Of a DNA stretch of 19,808 bases, positions 1 through 9,201 are shown one piece after another (position 1 is the stretch's first letter; each line of letters begins with the position of its first letter). The position numbers and the translations under genes are program-made. Source of the DNA: Beroe ovata (Eukaryota > Ctenophora > Nuda > Beroida > Beroidae); contig CAMPET010000134.1 in assembly GCA_946803715.1 (NCBI GenBank), forward strand, positions 34,750 through 54,557, in the 5' to 3' direction. The notes under the pieces were generated by a model, which did not search any database, was not told the DNA's origin, and was given only the letters and a program-made list of their open reading frames with translations.

Positions 1-701
1 CGAGTTTCTAATGATCCTTGAGCTATGGTAGAAGTTTCAAGTCAATCGGTCGATCCGATCGGGAGCTATCCTCAAATGCTCACTCAAACTGACACGTTTT
101 GGGTGAATAAGGGGTTATGGTGGCCATCTATATTATAATTTGGTTGTTTGTTTGTGTTTATTTATGTCCGTCACGAAATGCACGTGCTGATTTTGAAGTT
201 AAAGTGCGCGTTGCCATGGATACGTGCTACACTGCTACTACTGTAGTAATAGTGAACTGCAGGGAGCTCATTTCTGATGATGGTGCTTTGATAACGTTTT
301 AGATTTCGTTGCAAGGGATGAATGCAAGTATTCGAGCAAAAGTCACATTTTTTCTTGAGTTGACAGTTGTTGCTTCTGCTCTGCAGTTATTCTTTTCGAC
401 TCATCATGGTAAAATAGGATGTTATTTTCAAAAACAATACGCTGCACAAATTGAAACGATTAACGAAAGTTGGACAACCGGGCAAGCACCATTTTTTGTG
501 CTTATTCGAAGAAATGGCCGAACGAATTGTGATCAAGTGCTCCTTCATAAAATCATTGGTTCAAATAATTATGTTGGATTTTGATCACAGGTCATGTTAA
601 GCTGCCGTTCTAAAGTAACATACTGTTGTCTATCCAATGGGTAGTGTAACACGTCCACTTGGCGGGTTTTCTAGTTAAAGTTATAAGATATATCCCGTTA
701 C
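1..701. other. Non-coding stretch, probably EFL1 intron
   Basis: This stretch follows the last recognisable EFL1 exon, which ends at a GTAACG donor at 701-700. Reading the minus strand from 701 to 1, I find no segment resembling the rest of the EFL1 GTPase domain, so it is most likely part of a long intron. Two plus-strand open frames (117-302 and 309-584) lack known motifs, and the second has no ATG at its start. I see no RNA gene or clear repeat. Confidence 0.55.
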
Positions 702-1539
702 CTCTAAATGCTCTTTCTCCATAACAGTTGAGGAGTGCAGTTCTCCAACTTTGCTGTTGACTTGTTCCAAAACTCGTTGGAGGTGCACATATGCCTCGTC
801 TGGAGAAAACTTCATCTCCGTGATGAGTCTGTCGCATTTGTTGAGAACCAAGCAAGGTTTTATACACTCTGACCATGCTTGTTGGAGAACAGTAACTGTT
901 TGGGGACAAACACCCTGGAAGTGGAATCACTGGTAACTAAACTACCTGTTGCTGGGATTGTTATGTTTCAAAACCAAGTTGAAGTTGGTGTGGCTCTTGT
1001 TCCTACCTCTACAACATCTACAACAATGAATGCACCATCACAGAGCCTGACTGCAGTAGAGACTTCACCACTAAAGTCGACATGTCCAGGACTGTCGATT
1101 AGATTTAGAAGGTAATCTTCTCCTCCTGAAATTATGGAGTCAAAATACGTTCTGACTTCTGAGAATTGCTCAAAAAAGAGGATTGAAACAGCTTGTGTCA
1201 ACGATGACATACCATATCTATGGTGAAGTGAAATAGCACTTGACTTCATTGTAATTCCTCTTGCCTTTTCTTGACTGAGGTTATCAAGATATCGAAGCTG
1301 GAAAAAGATTGAAACAGTTTCCCAGTATGGTTCTAAAGCTCAAATCTTCTCAGAGTGAGCCATTGAAAGTGTAAACCAATTCTTACCTTGCCAGCAAGTC
1401 TATGGGATATAATACCATTACTGGCTATAAGTGAATCTGCTAAAGTAGTTTTCCCATGGTCAACATGAGCAAGTATGCATAGATTTCTTATGTTCTTGGT
1501 GTTTTCTTGAAGCATCTTTAGTCTACCCTCATCTGCCAT
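702..1539 (-). CDS. EFL1: EFL1, elongation factor-like GTPase 1, 5' exons (partial)
   Basis: EFL1 is a cytoplasmic EF-2-like GTPase that works with SBDS to evict eIF6 (TIF6) from pre-60S subunits in late ribosome maturation. Four coding exons are visible, read right to left: 1539-1387, 1297-1213, 1125-1007 and 914-702. They give 570 nt, or 190 residues, in one frame, with GT-AG introns of 89, 87 and 92 nt. The start is the first in-frame ATG (1539-1537, context TCATCATGG). Motifs in the spliced protein are the P-loop AHVDHGKT (24-31), [12 protein letters not shown] with the G2 threonine (64-75), DSPGH (90-94) and NKCD (144-147). [12 protein letters not shown] is typical of EFL1 rather than EF-2. 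The fragment ends inside the GTPase domain at the donor 701-700; later exons are off the left edge. The middle intron (1126-1212) is a stop-free multiple of three and could be misread as coding. Confidence 0.95.
1126..1212 (-). other. 87-nt stop-free in-frame intron in EFL1
   Basis: The donor is TATG|GTATGTCATC (exon end at 1213) and the acceptor is TAATTTCAG|GAGGAG (exon start at 1125). Removing it gives [19 protein letters not shown], the same length as this segment in other EFL1 proteins. Keeping it inserts 29 residues between the switch I region and the DSPGH motif without changing frame. Its length matches the two flanking introns (89 and 92 nt), which favours a true intron. Confidence 0.85.
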
Positions 1540-1898
1540 GATGAACTTGCTAATCAAATTGTGATCATTAGTTAATGCATCTTTACATCTGCATTAGAGA
1601 AAATCAAATTCAAACTTAAATAAAACCAGGTCCCAACAAAGTTGTGTAGATGTGATTTATAAGGCTTCTGCTCCCTTGAACATACAAATCAAACCAACCA
1701 AAATTAATCAGATAAAAAAGTATGACATAGAAATTAACCATAAGAACACTGTTTACACAACCATTCAATTACATATCAAAACAATCTGTGGATAGAGGCC
1801 AAATCAGAACCTTCTGTAAGAAAACAAATGCATAAATTATAAAAGTACAAGTCAATAATTATACCAAAAAATATCTGGATCTTGACACCTTTTCTTTT
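1540..1898. other. Intergenic spacer between deaminase and EFL1
   Basis: This 359-bp AT-rich spacer lies between the deaminase stop codon and the EFL1 start codon on the same strand. It must hold the deaminase 3' UTR and the EFL1 promoter and 5' UTR. I see no canonical minus-strand AATAAA and no clear promoter motif. Confidence 0.6.
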
Positions 1899-2348
1899 CT
1901 AATTTCCTATATCTTCATTCCAGAGGTCGGGACGCTCAAGCAACATGGTTTCCATAAGCTCATGACATGCAGCATCATCAAGATGAACTATTTCAATACC
2001 TGCTTCTTCCAACCACTTTTCCATACCTTGGAAATTCTTTCTATCTCCAATAACAACCCTCTTGAATTTCAAAAGCACAGACATACCAGAACACATTGCA
2101 CAAGGGGAAAGAGTGGTGAAGAGTGTAAGTTGATTCCAATCTCTTCTCCGACCTGCATTTCTGACACATTGTGTTTCTCCATGGGATGTTGGATCCCCAT
2201 TTTGAAAGCGCATGTTATGTCCCCGAGACACAACTTCTCCATTTTCTGTTGCAATAACAGATCCAACAGGAACACCACCCTGGGAGTAACCAAGTTTCCC
2301 TTCCTCAACAGCAAGAGACATTAGCCTCTTCATTGTATCTTCATTCAT
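1899..2348 (-). CDS. FCY1: Cytosine deaminase, yeast Fcy1 type
   Basis: The predicted enzyme hydrolyses cytosine to uracil and ammonia in pyrimidine salvage (EC 3.5.4.1). The frame is uninterrupted and starts at ATG 2348-2346, giving 149 residues and ending ...WNEDIGN before TAG at 1901-1899. The zinc-deaminase signature is complete: HGE (56-58; His a zinc ligand, Glu the proton shuttle) and PCAMC (82-86; both Cys zinc ligands). Other hallmarks of the fungal enzyme are GGVPVGSVI, RGHNMRFQ (whose Asn contacts substrate in the yeast structure) and the C-terminal ERPDLWNEDIG, which packs over the active site. This separates it from cytidine deaminase, tRNA adenosine deaminase and guanine deaminase. 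The frame stays open for 24 codons upstream of the ATG, and a CAG at 2367-2369 could be an acceptor, so a short extra N-terminal exon is possible. No intron interrupts it, unlike its neighbours. Confidence 0.94.
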   Translation of the reverse strand: MNEDTMKRLMSLAVEEGKLGYSQGGVPVGSVIATENGEVVSRGHNMRFQNGDPTSHGETQCVRNAGRRRDWNQLTLFTTLSPCAMCSGMSVLLKFKRVVIGDRKNFQGMEKWLEEAGIEIVHLDDAACHELMETMLLERPDLWNEDIGN

Positions 2349-3649
2349 AATATCAATCCCGAACAACTGCTTTGTGCTATAATCATTGGATGTTTGTGAA
2401 AAATAATTTAGCTTGGACGATCAGTGGAAAATATATCAAGCAACACAGAATGCACCAATAAATTGATGCAGCAATAAATTGATGCATGGCAAAAATGATA
2501 TTCCGGATATGAAATATCCATTATTCTGCGTCGTTCTTCAGTGGAGGCGCGCGAGAAAGAAACTTAGATACAAAGATCATATCAAATTAAACATGAACAT
2601 CTGATGTTCCTGCGCTGCGTGACCCAAATACTCTGCGCGCGCTGCGCGTCTCCGTAGTTTTTTCTCTTCTTTTCAGTTCACTGAGTAGAACATGAACAGG
2701 GGCCTGGGGCGCGCAACGTGTGCACAACATCTGCATCTGACATTGCTTTTGTGGGGCTTTTCCTACCGCAGTCACGTCGGCTTGAGCTTGCCGGAATTGG
2801 AAGTAATCCGTCCACTGTTTCTTGCGCGCGCCACGGCCGCACAATTGTGATTCATTGCCATGCCATGCCAGGGATGTAAATTGTAAAATAAATGGTCTAT
2901 CATCGATCGACAAGGCAAACTGAACAGTGAATAATTGGACATTTGGACAATAGGATTATAGAATTAATTGAATTTGAAAAGCTGAAGAGACAGAAGCATC
3001 ATACATCTGACTATACATCTACTAGGAGTAGGACTAGGAGTAGAACTGACAGTGACAAATTTGGCAATGAAATCCTTTGTCGTTATGAGGTAATCGTATA
3101 AAGTTCAAATTGATTGGTCTATAATGTAGCTTTAAGCTCAAGCTCATCTGATTCAGACAACCCCTATTCGATAATTGATTCGAAGTAAAATTGATAATCG
3201 ATATCTGATAGTGATATCAGTATCAATCATTCATTAACATGAACAGTGATGAGTGGTCATGGTGGTGGATGGTGAACGTCAATCCGCCATTGATCATGGT
3301 GACGGTGTACAGATCAAACGTGTATGACATTGACTATGAGTATGAATGTTCAAACGTCGCGTCGCGTGAGACCTAACGAGGTCTGGCAGCATCTATGCCA
3401 GACAATCTAAAGAGCCGTGGTATAACACTATAACAGAACACTTCCATCTCCATTTTGGAACACAAAAACTCAGCGAATGCAGTCCTAAATAATATTTCAA
3501 ACACACAAAACACGGAAAGTGTCGTTTCGGCAGTTAATTAAATCCTAGAATTGGCGGGAATGCACTTCTGATCCCTCCTGTGACCCTTTTTCCTTGACTC
3601 ACGAGTAAACAAGCAATAGTTCGACATCTTACCGCGAGCCTGTAGTCTC
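2349..3649. other. Intergenic region between deaminase and RAF
   Basis: This 1.3-kb spacer must contain the deaminase promoter and 5' UTR on the left and the RAF 3' UTR on the right. It is AT-rich, with an island of GCGCGC-type words between about 2545 and 2850. I see no credible exon; the minus-strand open frame at 2587-2913 has no known motif and overlaps a dispersed repeat (2787-2880). Around 3160-3240 there is a run of ATCGATATC-like words, and I found no clear polyadenylation signal for RAF. Confidence 0.6.
2787..2880 (-). repeat. Dispersed repeat, copy B (related to 9938-10036)
   Basis: Read on the minus strand, this carries a TTTACATCC...GGCATGGCATGGCAA block, then GCGCGCAAGAAACAG, GTGGACGGATTACTT and CCGGCAA. 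The same blocks occur at 9938-10036 on the plus strand, but there the GGCATGGCA block comes last instead of first. The similarity is imperfect and was judged by eye. Confidence 0.6.
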
Positions 3650-6600
3650 TCAGTCCAGGAAAGCTTCTTCTTCTGTACTGCTCAACTGATCATGCAAGTT
3701 GGGATCCTTGTGTCTGAAACGAACATTACTTTTTGGCTTCCCAAACACCACAACAACCGCATCAATTAATATGTTATGGGGTGGGAATTAATTCATGAAA
3801 CTCGACTGGCCCAGAGGTAATACCTGCTGATACACGGCTCCGATGTGCTTCGCGTCAACTTAGGCAGGTGACTCTTTGCTGATTCCAGTTTTGTTATTAT
3901 CTGCAAAAAGCGGGTGTTACAATTATACTGGCAGTTGTATGTATCGGATTGGTTACAAGGAATGTGCAATGGAAACAGTTCGCGCGTATTTTCTCATCAT
4001 GATTAATACTAGATACCTGTAGTCTGTACCGGTACTATGTTGAGTGAATCAGAGCGGATGAACCACGGTGATTTTAGTTTTACAGTTTCTCAAACGCTCA
4101 CCACAAAACTTACCTCCCTGAAGGTCGGTCTCTCATTGTACGGCTTACTCTTGTAGCAATTCACCATCAATTCCTTCACATAGCCGGGACAATCCGACCT
4201 CACTTTACTCAGATCGGGCGTCAGAATGCCGAGTCCCACCTTGAAAATGATCTGATCGCACGTCGTGATATGAGAATACGGCAGAGAGTTCGACGTTAGT
4301 TCGTAGAGGACGATTCCGAACGCGTACACGTCCGAATAAACGGAATACGGCGCATCGTTGCGGATAAGTTCGGGTGCCATCCATAGGATGGATCCCGTAG
4401 CACTGAAAATCATCTGCTGTTCAGAGCTGCTCCAGCGGCTCTTCACTGTCGCAAGACCGAAGTCCCCGATTTTAACTGTCGACTCGTCGGATAAGAAGAT
4501 ATTGTTTGATTTGAGGTCTCGGTGAATGATGTTTCTCGCGTGCAGGTAGTCCATGCCCTGAGCAGTTTGTCGCGCAATCTCAACCAGTTGAATCAGTTCA
4601 AACGTTATCTCGTCAACATAGAGTTTGGAGGAGAGTGTGGAGCCGTCACACCACTGCGTTACTATGGCAATGTACGGCTGTGAGATACAACCCATGAATA
4701 GGAGGATGTTATTGTGCCGTGTTTTGCGGAGGATAGCCACCTCGTTTTTGAATGCTTGCAGTTGTGACGGCGTCGGGTAGGTGACATTCAGTTTCTTAAC
4801 TGCCACCGCCCCATGCCAATAGCCCTTGTAAACCGTACCGAATGATCCGGACCCGATTCTCTTATCAACAACCACGTCCTCCTGTGGAATCTGCCAATCG
4901 TCCGACGAACTGCATGCTCGGTGTTTCCGCTGGAACGGCGGTGAGACGGCCGCTTTGTCCGTAGCGCAGCCACTGCCGCTCCGCGCGCGCCGCGGCAAAC
5001 TGCCGAACTTGTTACACGTGATGTTGTACGTGACATTCGGCTCTGAGATGCTCCGTGTACGGGGTACGAAATTCTCTTCCGTGGGGTACACAGGGGTGTG
5101 AACGAGTGTGCTGTCGAATCTGTGGAGGGAGGGGTAATGGGGGGTGTGATTTCAAGATGCACCGATTCTAGAGTACATAATGAACTAAACTATCACCGGT
5201 CCATCTGTATGCAACATATGCACTGACACTCCATTTAACAGCATGTTACATATTATGTGAGTTATAACTTCGCAGGGTAAAATATGTGCGTGTTTTCATG
5301 ACATGCAAATTAAATACACACAGGACGTTTCTATAAATTCTTTAAGACTGCAATTGTGTGTGTGTGGGTGCTGATGGAGGGACTTTACCGTGAAAACATG
5401 TCGACGTTGTATTCATTGCAAGTTGGAGAAGCCAGCTTCAGGCATTTATCATGGAATCGCTCGTTACACAAAATGCACCTGAGTAAAGTGACAGGTTCAA
5501 ACCTTGCGATGACACCAGTTACTACTCCCGCTGACACCTCTATACATGCTGCCATCATATCGCCTGGTGTCACCAACCTGTATCCTTGTATGAGGAGCTT
5601 GTTGCACTCTGAGCACGACGTTATCTTTAGGTATGTCTTCTTCTCCATTGAGTGCCCTGTCGAATGCCGTTGTTCAGCGCTGTAATTGTTATACTGGTCA
5701 GGCTGTATTTCATCATCATATTCATCCTCAAGGAAGTCTATTGTGATCTGATCTGATCTCACGTCCTCTAAAAAGCTCTCCCAACTGATCCTTTCACTGA
5801 AAATAGGAGGAATAAATAAGATTTAGTAGTGAGTGTGTATGAAATTTAAAAAGTCAATTTGTTAAAAACTTACAATGTGTTAGTGTTGTAGGCGTAGCAG
5901 TTCGTAACTGTCAAATCACGTAGTTTCAGAGCTTTAGTAAGCGCTGTTTCCAATGTCACTTCAGCTTTCACTTTAACCTAGGCGTCAAGTTCACTACAAC
6001 ACCAATCATTTGGTATTAATATGCTACACTCTCATACGTTAATTCGGACATTTCTAAACAAAAACGTGCGTGCGTACATTATGGATGTCAAGAGCGCGCG
6101 ATGAATGGCATAAAAAGGATCGCCGCGCGTTCCGTTTGTTCCACAGGATTGGCAAATAACCAAATATGGCGTTCATCTCACTGACTTCGCTCTCTCAATA
6201 ACTGAGGTCCAATAAAGCAATATGCCCGCTAATTATCTGCATAGAGCAATCATGACCGAAATCAACGTCACTGTCGATACCATGGCCCGCCCCAGAATGA
6301 AATTTGTTAGACTAGAATCAAGAATGTATGTTTATAAACAAGGACGTCAATAACACCCCATTTCTAAAAATGCCCCTGTAGCAGCTTGCGGTCTCTCCAC
6401 TCGTCGAGCCCCCTTCCCCCAGAAAAAATGCCTGGCTACGCGCCTGATCACAAGGCACTATTACTCAACATGCTTTCGTGGTAAAATACAACTAGATCAT
6501 GTTTCATTGTTTCAAAGGCAAAAATGGTGAACTCTCACATTCACACTCACACAGATACAATGTATCTGTGTGAGTGTGTGTGGATGTATCTGATACATCC

Positions 6601-9201
6601 ACACACACACACACACACACACACACNAGGCACAGACACAGACACTGACACAGACACACACAGACACACACACACAGACACACACAAACATACACTCACC
6701 AGTGTGTGTTGATTGTTGGGGAAGTTAACACGAATGTGCCCTAGGAGAGCTTTGTCTTTCGTTCCATCATCAGTCTTCATCTTCTCCACCCTGTGTCTGT
6801 AGTCTTCTATCTTGAGTTGCAACTCCGCCTCTTCCTGTGACAGTTTCCTCATTCCACTATCATGATCACGAATAGGCTGTATTCAGTGGCGGCCCACCGC
6901 CTAGGTGTAAGAGGCTAGGGCACTTGATTACAGACACTCCGTGTTTTGTCTCTTGTTTCCAAGCAGCTATATAGACATGCTAGTGCTCAATACACCTACC
7001 AAACGAATTGTTTGCTAGATAACCGACAGAAACACCTTGTTTGAGCTGATTAGATTTCCTGGCAAGTTAGCTTTCCTGGCTAGGTGCCATTCTAAACCAT
7101 GTGCCATTGCTCCAGAGAAATAAACATGGTAACATACGGTTCAAAGCATAGCTCCTCATACCTACTATGCAAATCTGCTGGCAAATTTCGCGATCTATGC
7201 TTAAACTTTCTCTAAAGCTCTTATCAGGATGCACTGTTGAATTTTCATGAATTTTGTAGGAACGCATCCTCCTGTGTAAGAAACACATCATACTGTATGA
7301 GTGGTGAAATAACAATGAGGATGAAAAGTGAAAACATTAGTGAGTGTGCCATGCGCCCGTTTACTGTTGAACTTTGAGGCTTATCTATTGTCTAGCTTGC
7401 ACAATCCACTTGGGATTCATCATGGTAGATACGAAGTGCATTGCCCGTTTAGCAGTTAGATTATGTGTGCTAATTTTTGGTCCTTCGAAAAAAGGGGTGA
7501 TGAAACGGCAAGATCAATGATCACTGAGTCCTTCAATTCATTCTTCTACTTGCAGTTAATTTACATAGCTGGGATCCACAGTTCAAACTGACTCAACTCT
7601 GTTCAAGAGGATGAATAAATTAATAAATTGGAGAGATCCTCGCGTGGGTTGAGAGGTAGAGATCGAGAGATCGAGATCGAGAGGTCGGTTATTATAATGA
7701 GGTAGTCTCTGGCGTCCACTTGGGATCATAGGGGGGTGGTACGTTGTCTGTTTTGCAGTTGGATATTGATTTGCCGTATATCGATCGGGAGATTTTAATG
7801 ATTGCAATATAATTATACAATTAATTTATTTTTGGTCTTTCGAAAAGGGGGATGCTACAACGGCAAGACCATAGCATGAAGAAGTGTCTGCTGATGACGC
7901 TCTATCTGATACGTCTGTGCCAGAGTGAAGGCCAGCTCTATGCACTTATAGGTAAAATAGGTGCCCTTGTCTCGGGGTCTCTCACCTGTCTGCGATTGAC
8001 AGCCTCCCATGATCATTTTTCACTATTCCTCCATGTACATGATATATACAATTCTAACTATTCTTGCAATCCATATTCTACCAGGAGGAGAGTGTCCAGT
8101 GAGACATCTCGGGTGTTGGATTGACAGCTCAGATAGGGCAATATCCGGCGGTACTCGATTCTGGAAGTCATTGGAGGATTGTCGAGTATTTGCCGAGGAA
8201 AACAACTGGACAGTGTTTGCCGTGCAAGCTGGGGGCGCATGTTTCACATCGGCAGATGCCGGGCAGACATATAAGAGATATGGACAAGGGACGGGATGCA
8301 AGAACTGGGTGGGAGGGCCGTGGCGACAGGACGTCTACCGGATGTGTGGTAATATCAAATCAATAATTTTACGTCCGACCTAAAAATGGAATTTTTTAGC
8401 TGTCTTAAACCGAATCATAGATATGGTTAAGTTAAAATGTTTGAGGAGCCACTGTCTTATCTTTAAGTATTGCCAAATGACAGACGTGGATAATAAAGAA
8501 AATGTTCCACGATTTAACAATAATGCTTCCTTAACACAGATATTGTTTTTCTCTCACAGTCCACACTAAGTTCAAAGTGGACAAGACAAAAGCGTAGGTT
8601 ATTTTTTTATTGAATAAGAACTGTCCATTCTTCATCTCATTCGTTTCTTTGCCCCACAAGTCAAACTAACTCTAAGAATTCATTGGAATGAATTTGATAT
8701 CATTCCATTCACTGCATGATTACACACACTGGTTATATGGTTAATTCAGCGCTGCCATCTGATTTAACTATATCACACAGAATTAATAAACATGAGAATA
8801 ATTATCATAATCTACTCCTTACACCAGCTTCATTCCCTCAGATCTTAATTTGGGTTCAACCACGAGGGCAGAGCAGTGAGTCATCAGCCATCACCACACA
8901 TACTGTGGAGAGTAAGCTCAGTAGAGAGCATGGCCATGTGAAGAGTTATGCCACTGCATGCATGTCCATAGAAAGTGTGGCAAGTAAAACTTTATAATGC
9001 TGTGAAATATATAATTTGATCAATTATCCCTGCCAGTCCACAATCTACTTAAAACTGTAAGGCTGTTACTCAAATTTTTTATGTACTTCTAACCTCAAGG
9101 TAAATAGATGGGGGGTTTTCCATGGCTCCAAATTCTCTCTGCAGCTCCCGGAGAGAATGTTCCTGTATCTGCAGTATCTGATGAGCTTCTCTTACATCCA
9201 T
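3650..9201 (-). CDS. RAF: RAF serine/threonine kinase (BRAF-like), complete
   Basis: RAF links GTP-bound Ras to MEK and ERK at the plasma membrane. Eight exons, in order: 9201-9094, 6876-6700, 5977-5874, 5796-5578, 5478-5389, 5119-4114, 3900-3824 and 3713-3650. All junctions are GT-AG with matching phases, totalling 1845 nt (614 residues). Residues 1-36 end in PPSIYLE, the BRAF-specific (BRS) motif. The Ras-binding domain begins at [11 protein letters not shown] (about 84) and ends near 153. The C1 zinc finger has the RAF pattern H178, C191, C194, C204, C207, H212, C215, C223. RSISEPNV (255-262, S258) is the inhibitory 14-3-3 site. SSSDDW (303-308) is the acidic N-region of BRAF type. Kinase motifs are GSGSFG (322-327), K341, E359, HRD D434, DFG D452, V458 (equivalent to BRAF V600) and APE E483. 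A second 14-3-3 site, RSTSEP (S588), lies near the C terminus. The catalytic lysine excludes classical KSR. The start Met is the first after an in-frame TGA; an additional upstream exon cannot be excluded. Confidence 0.96.
5479..5577 (-). other. 99-nt stop-free in-frame intron inside the RAF C1 domain
   Basis: The donor is GGATACAG|GTTGGTGACA (exon end 5578) and the acceptor is CACTTTACTCAG|GTGCATT (exon start 5478). Splicing restores [16 protein letters not shown], the exact RAF C1 spacing. Retention adds 33 residues between the second and third zinc-binding cysteines while keeping the frame open. The conserved spacing of the domain strongly favours removal in the main transcript. Confidence 0.88.
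6542..6578. repeat. Perfect 37-bp palindrome in RAF intron 2
   Basis: Arms of 18 bp, CACACTCACACAGATACA and its exact reverse complement, flank a single central A at 6560. It directly abuts a second palindrome and a CA repeat. It probably formed by microsatellite rearrangement; no gene product is implied. Confidence 0.9.
6576..6606. repeat. Perfect 31-bp palindrome beside CA repeat
   Basis: GTGTGTGGATGTATC is followed by a single T (6591) and then its exact reverse complement GATACATCCACACAC. It overlaps the end of the preceding palindrome by three bases, and its right arm runs into the CA microsatellite. Confidence 0.9.
6598..6690. repeat. CA/CAGA microsatellite with one N
   Basis: A (CA)n tract runs up to the unresolved base at 6627 and continues as a CACAGA-rich imperfect repeat to about 6690, ending next to the RAF exon 2 donor at 6699. 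The N probably marks an assembly join in the repeat, so its length is uncertain. Confidence 0.9.
7472..7520 (+). repeat. Diverged direct repeat, upstream copy
   Basis: This segment (TTTTTGGTCCTTCGAAAA, then GGGG, then ACGGCAAGA) matches 7827-7876 with several substitutions and short gaps. The second copy lies directly before the signal-peptide ATG of the nested gene. In this first copy the ATG at 7500 meets TGA after five more codons, so it does not encode a signal peptide. Confidence 0.75.
7827..7876 (+). repeat. Diverged direct repeat, copy abutting the nested gene start
   Basis: This segment (TTTTTGGTCTTTCGAAAA, then GGGGG, then ACGGCAAGA) resembles 7472-7520, about 355 bp upstream. It covers the probable 5' UTR of the nested gene and includes an in-frame ATG at 7852, eight codons before the preferred start. 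It may be promoter or leader sequence duplicated with a lost gene copy, or part of a transposon. Confidence 0.7.
7876..8597 (+). CDS. Small secreted cysteine-rich protein, nested in RAF intron 1
   Basis: Three exons with matching phases (7876-7951, 8085-8348, 8560-8597) give 378 nt and a 125-residue protein ending at TAG. Junctions are TATAG|GTAAAA, TTCTACCAG|GAGG, GTGTG|GTAATA and CTCTCACAG|TCCA. The first exon encodes a short hydrophobic leader ([17 protein letters not shown]) typical of a signal peptide. The second is a phase 1-1 exon carrying one domain with motifs GCW (35-37), DRAISGG (42-48), [10 protein letters not shown] (70-79), TYKRYG (87-92) and GCKNWVGG (96-103). Cysteines 29, 36, 58, 78, 97 and 113 could form three disulfides. 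The motif order recalls a cysteine-rich extracellular module common in marine invertebrate secreted proteins, but I cannot name the family or function. ATG 7852 in the same frame is an alternative start; 7876 places the leader at the N terminus. The last exon adds a basic tail. AATAAA lies at 8785-8790. Confidence 0.72.
8785..8790 (+). promoter_or_regulatory. Possible polyadenylation signal of nested gene
   Basis: A plus-strand AATAAA lies 188 bp after the TAG of the nested gene and before the RAF BRS exon, so the transcript could end inside the host intron. It is a single short motif in AT-rich DNA and may be chance. Confidence 0.35.

Larger units (their letters stand above)
5978..6699 (-). 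other. RAF intron 2 with microsatellite and hairpins
   Basis: This 722-nt intron splits the Ras-binding domain after NNQHTL (donor G|GTGAGTG at 6699) and ends at CCTAG before 5977, an acceptor with a weak pyrimidine tract. It carries two adjacent perfect palindromes (6542-6606), a CA microsatellite with one N at 6627, and GCGCGC words near 6093-6128. I see no exon inside. Confidence 0.85.
6877..9093 (-). other. RAF intron 1, host of a nested gene
   Basis: This 2217-nt intron lies between the BRS exon (donor CTTGAG|GTTAG at 9093) and the exon starting at 6876 (acceptor GAATACAG). It contains a complete plus-strand gene (7876-8597) and a diverged direct duplication (7472-7520 and 7827-7876). 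The remaining parts are AT-rich. A minus-strand frame at 7067-7315 is not phase-compatible with the flanking exons. Confidence 0.85.

Noticed and set aside
117-584. Two plus-strand open frames at the left edge
   Set aside because: No domain, no coherent splice pattern, and the second begins at TTG. They lie in a probable EFL1 intron.
2587-2913. Minus-strand frame of 108 codons
   Set aside because: It overlaps the dispersed GC-rich repeat, has no known motif, and starts or ends at no clear splice site.
7067-7315. Possible extra RAF exon on the minus strand (frame with [11 protein letters not shown])
   Set aside because: The candidate acceptor gives phase 2, while the RAF exons on both sides are phase 0, and they already join correctly.
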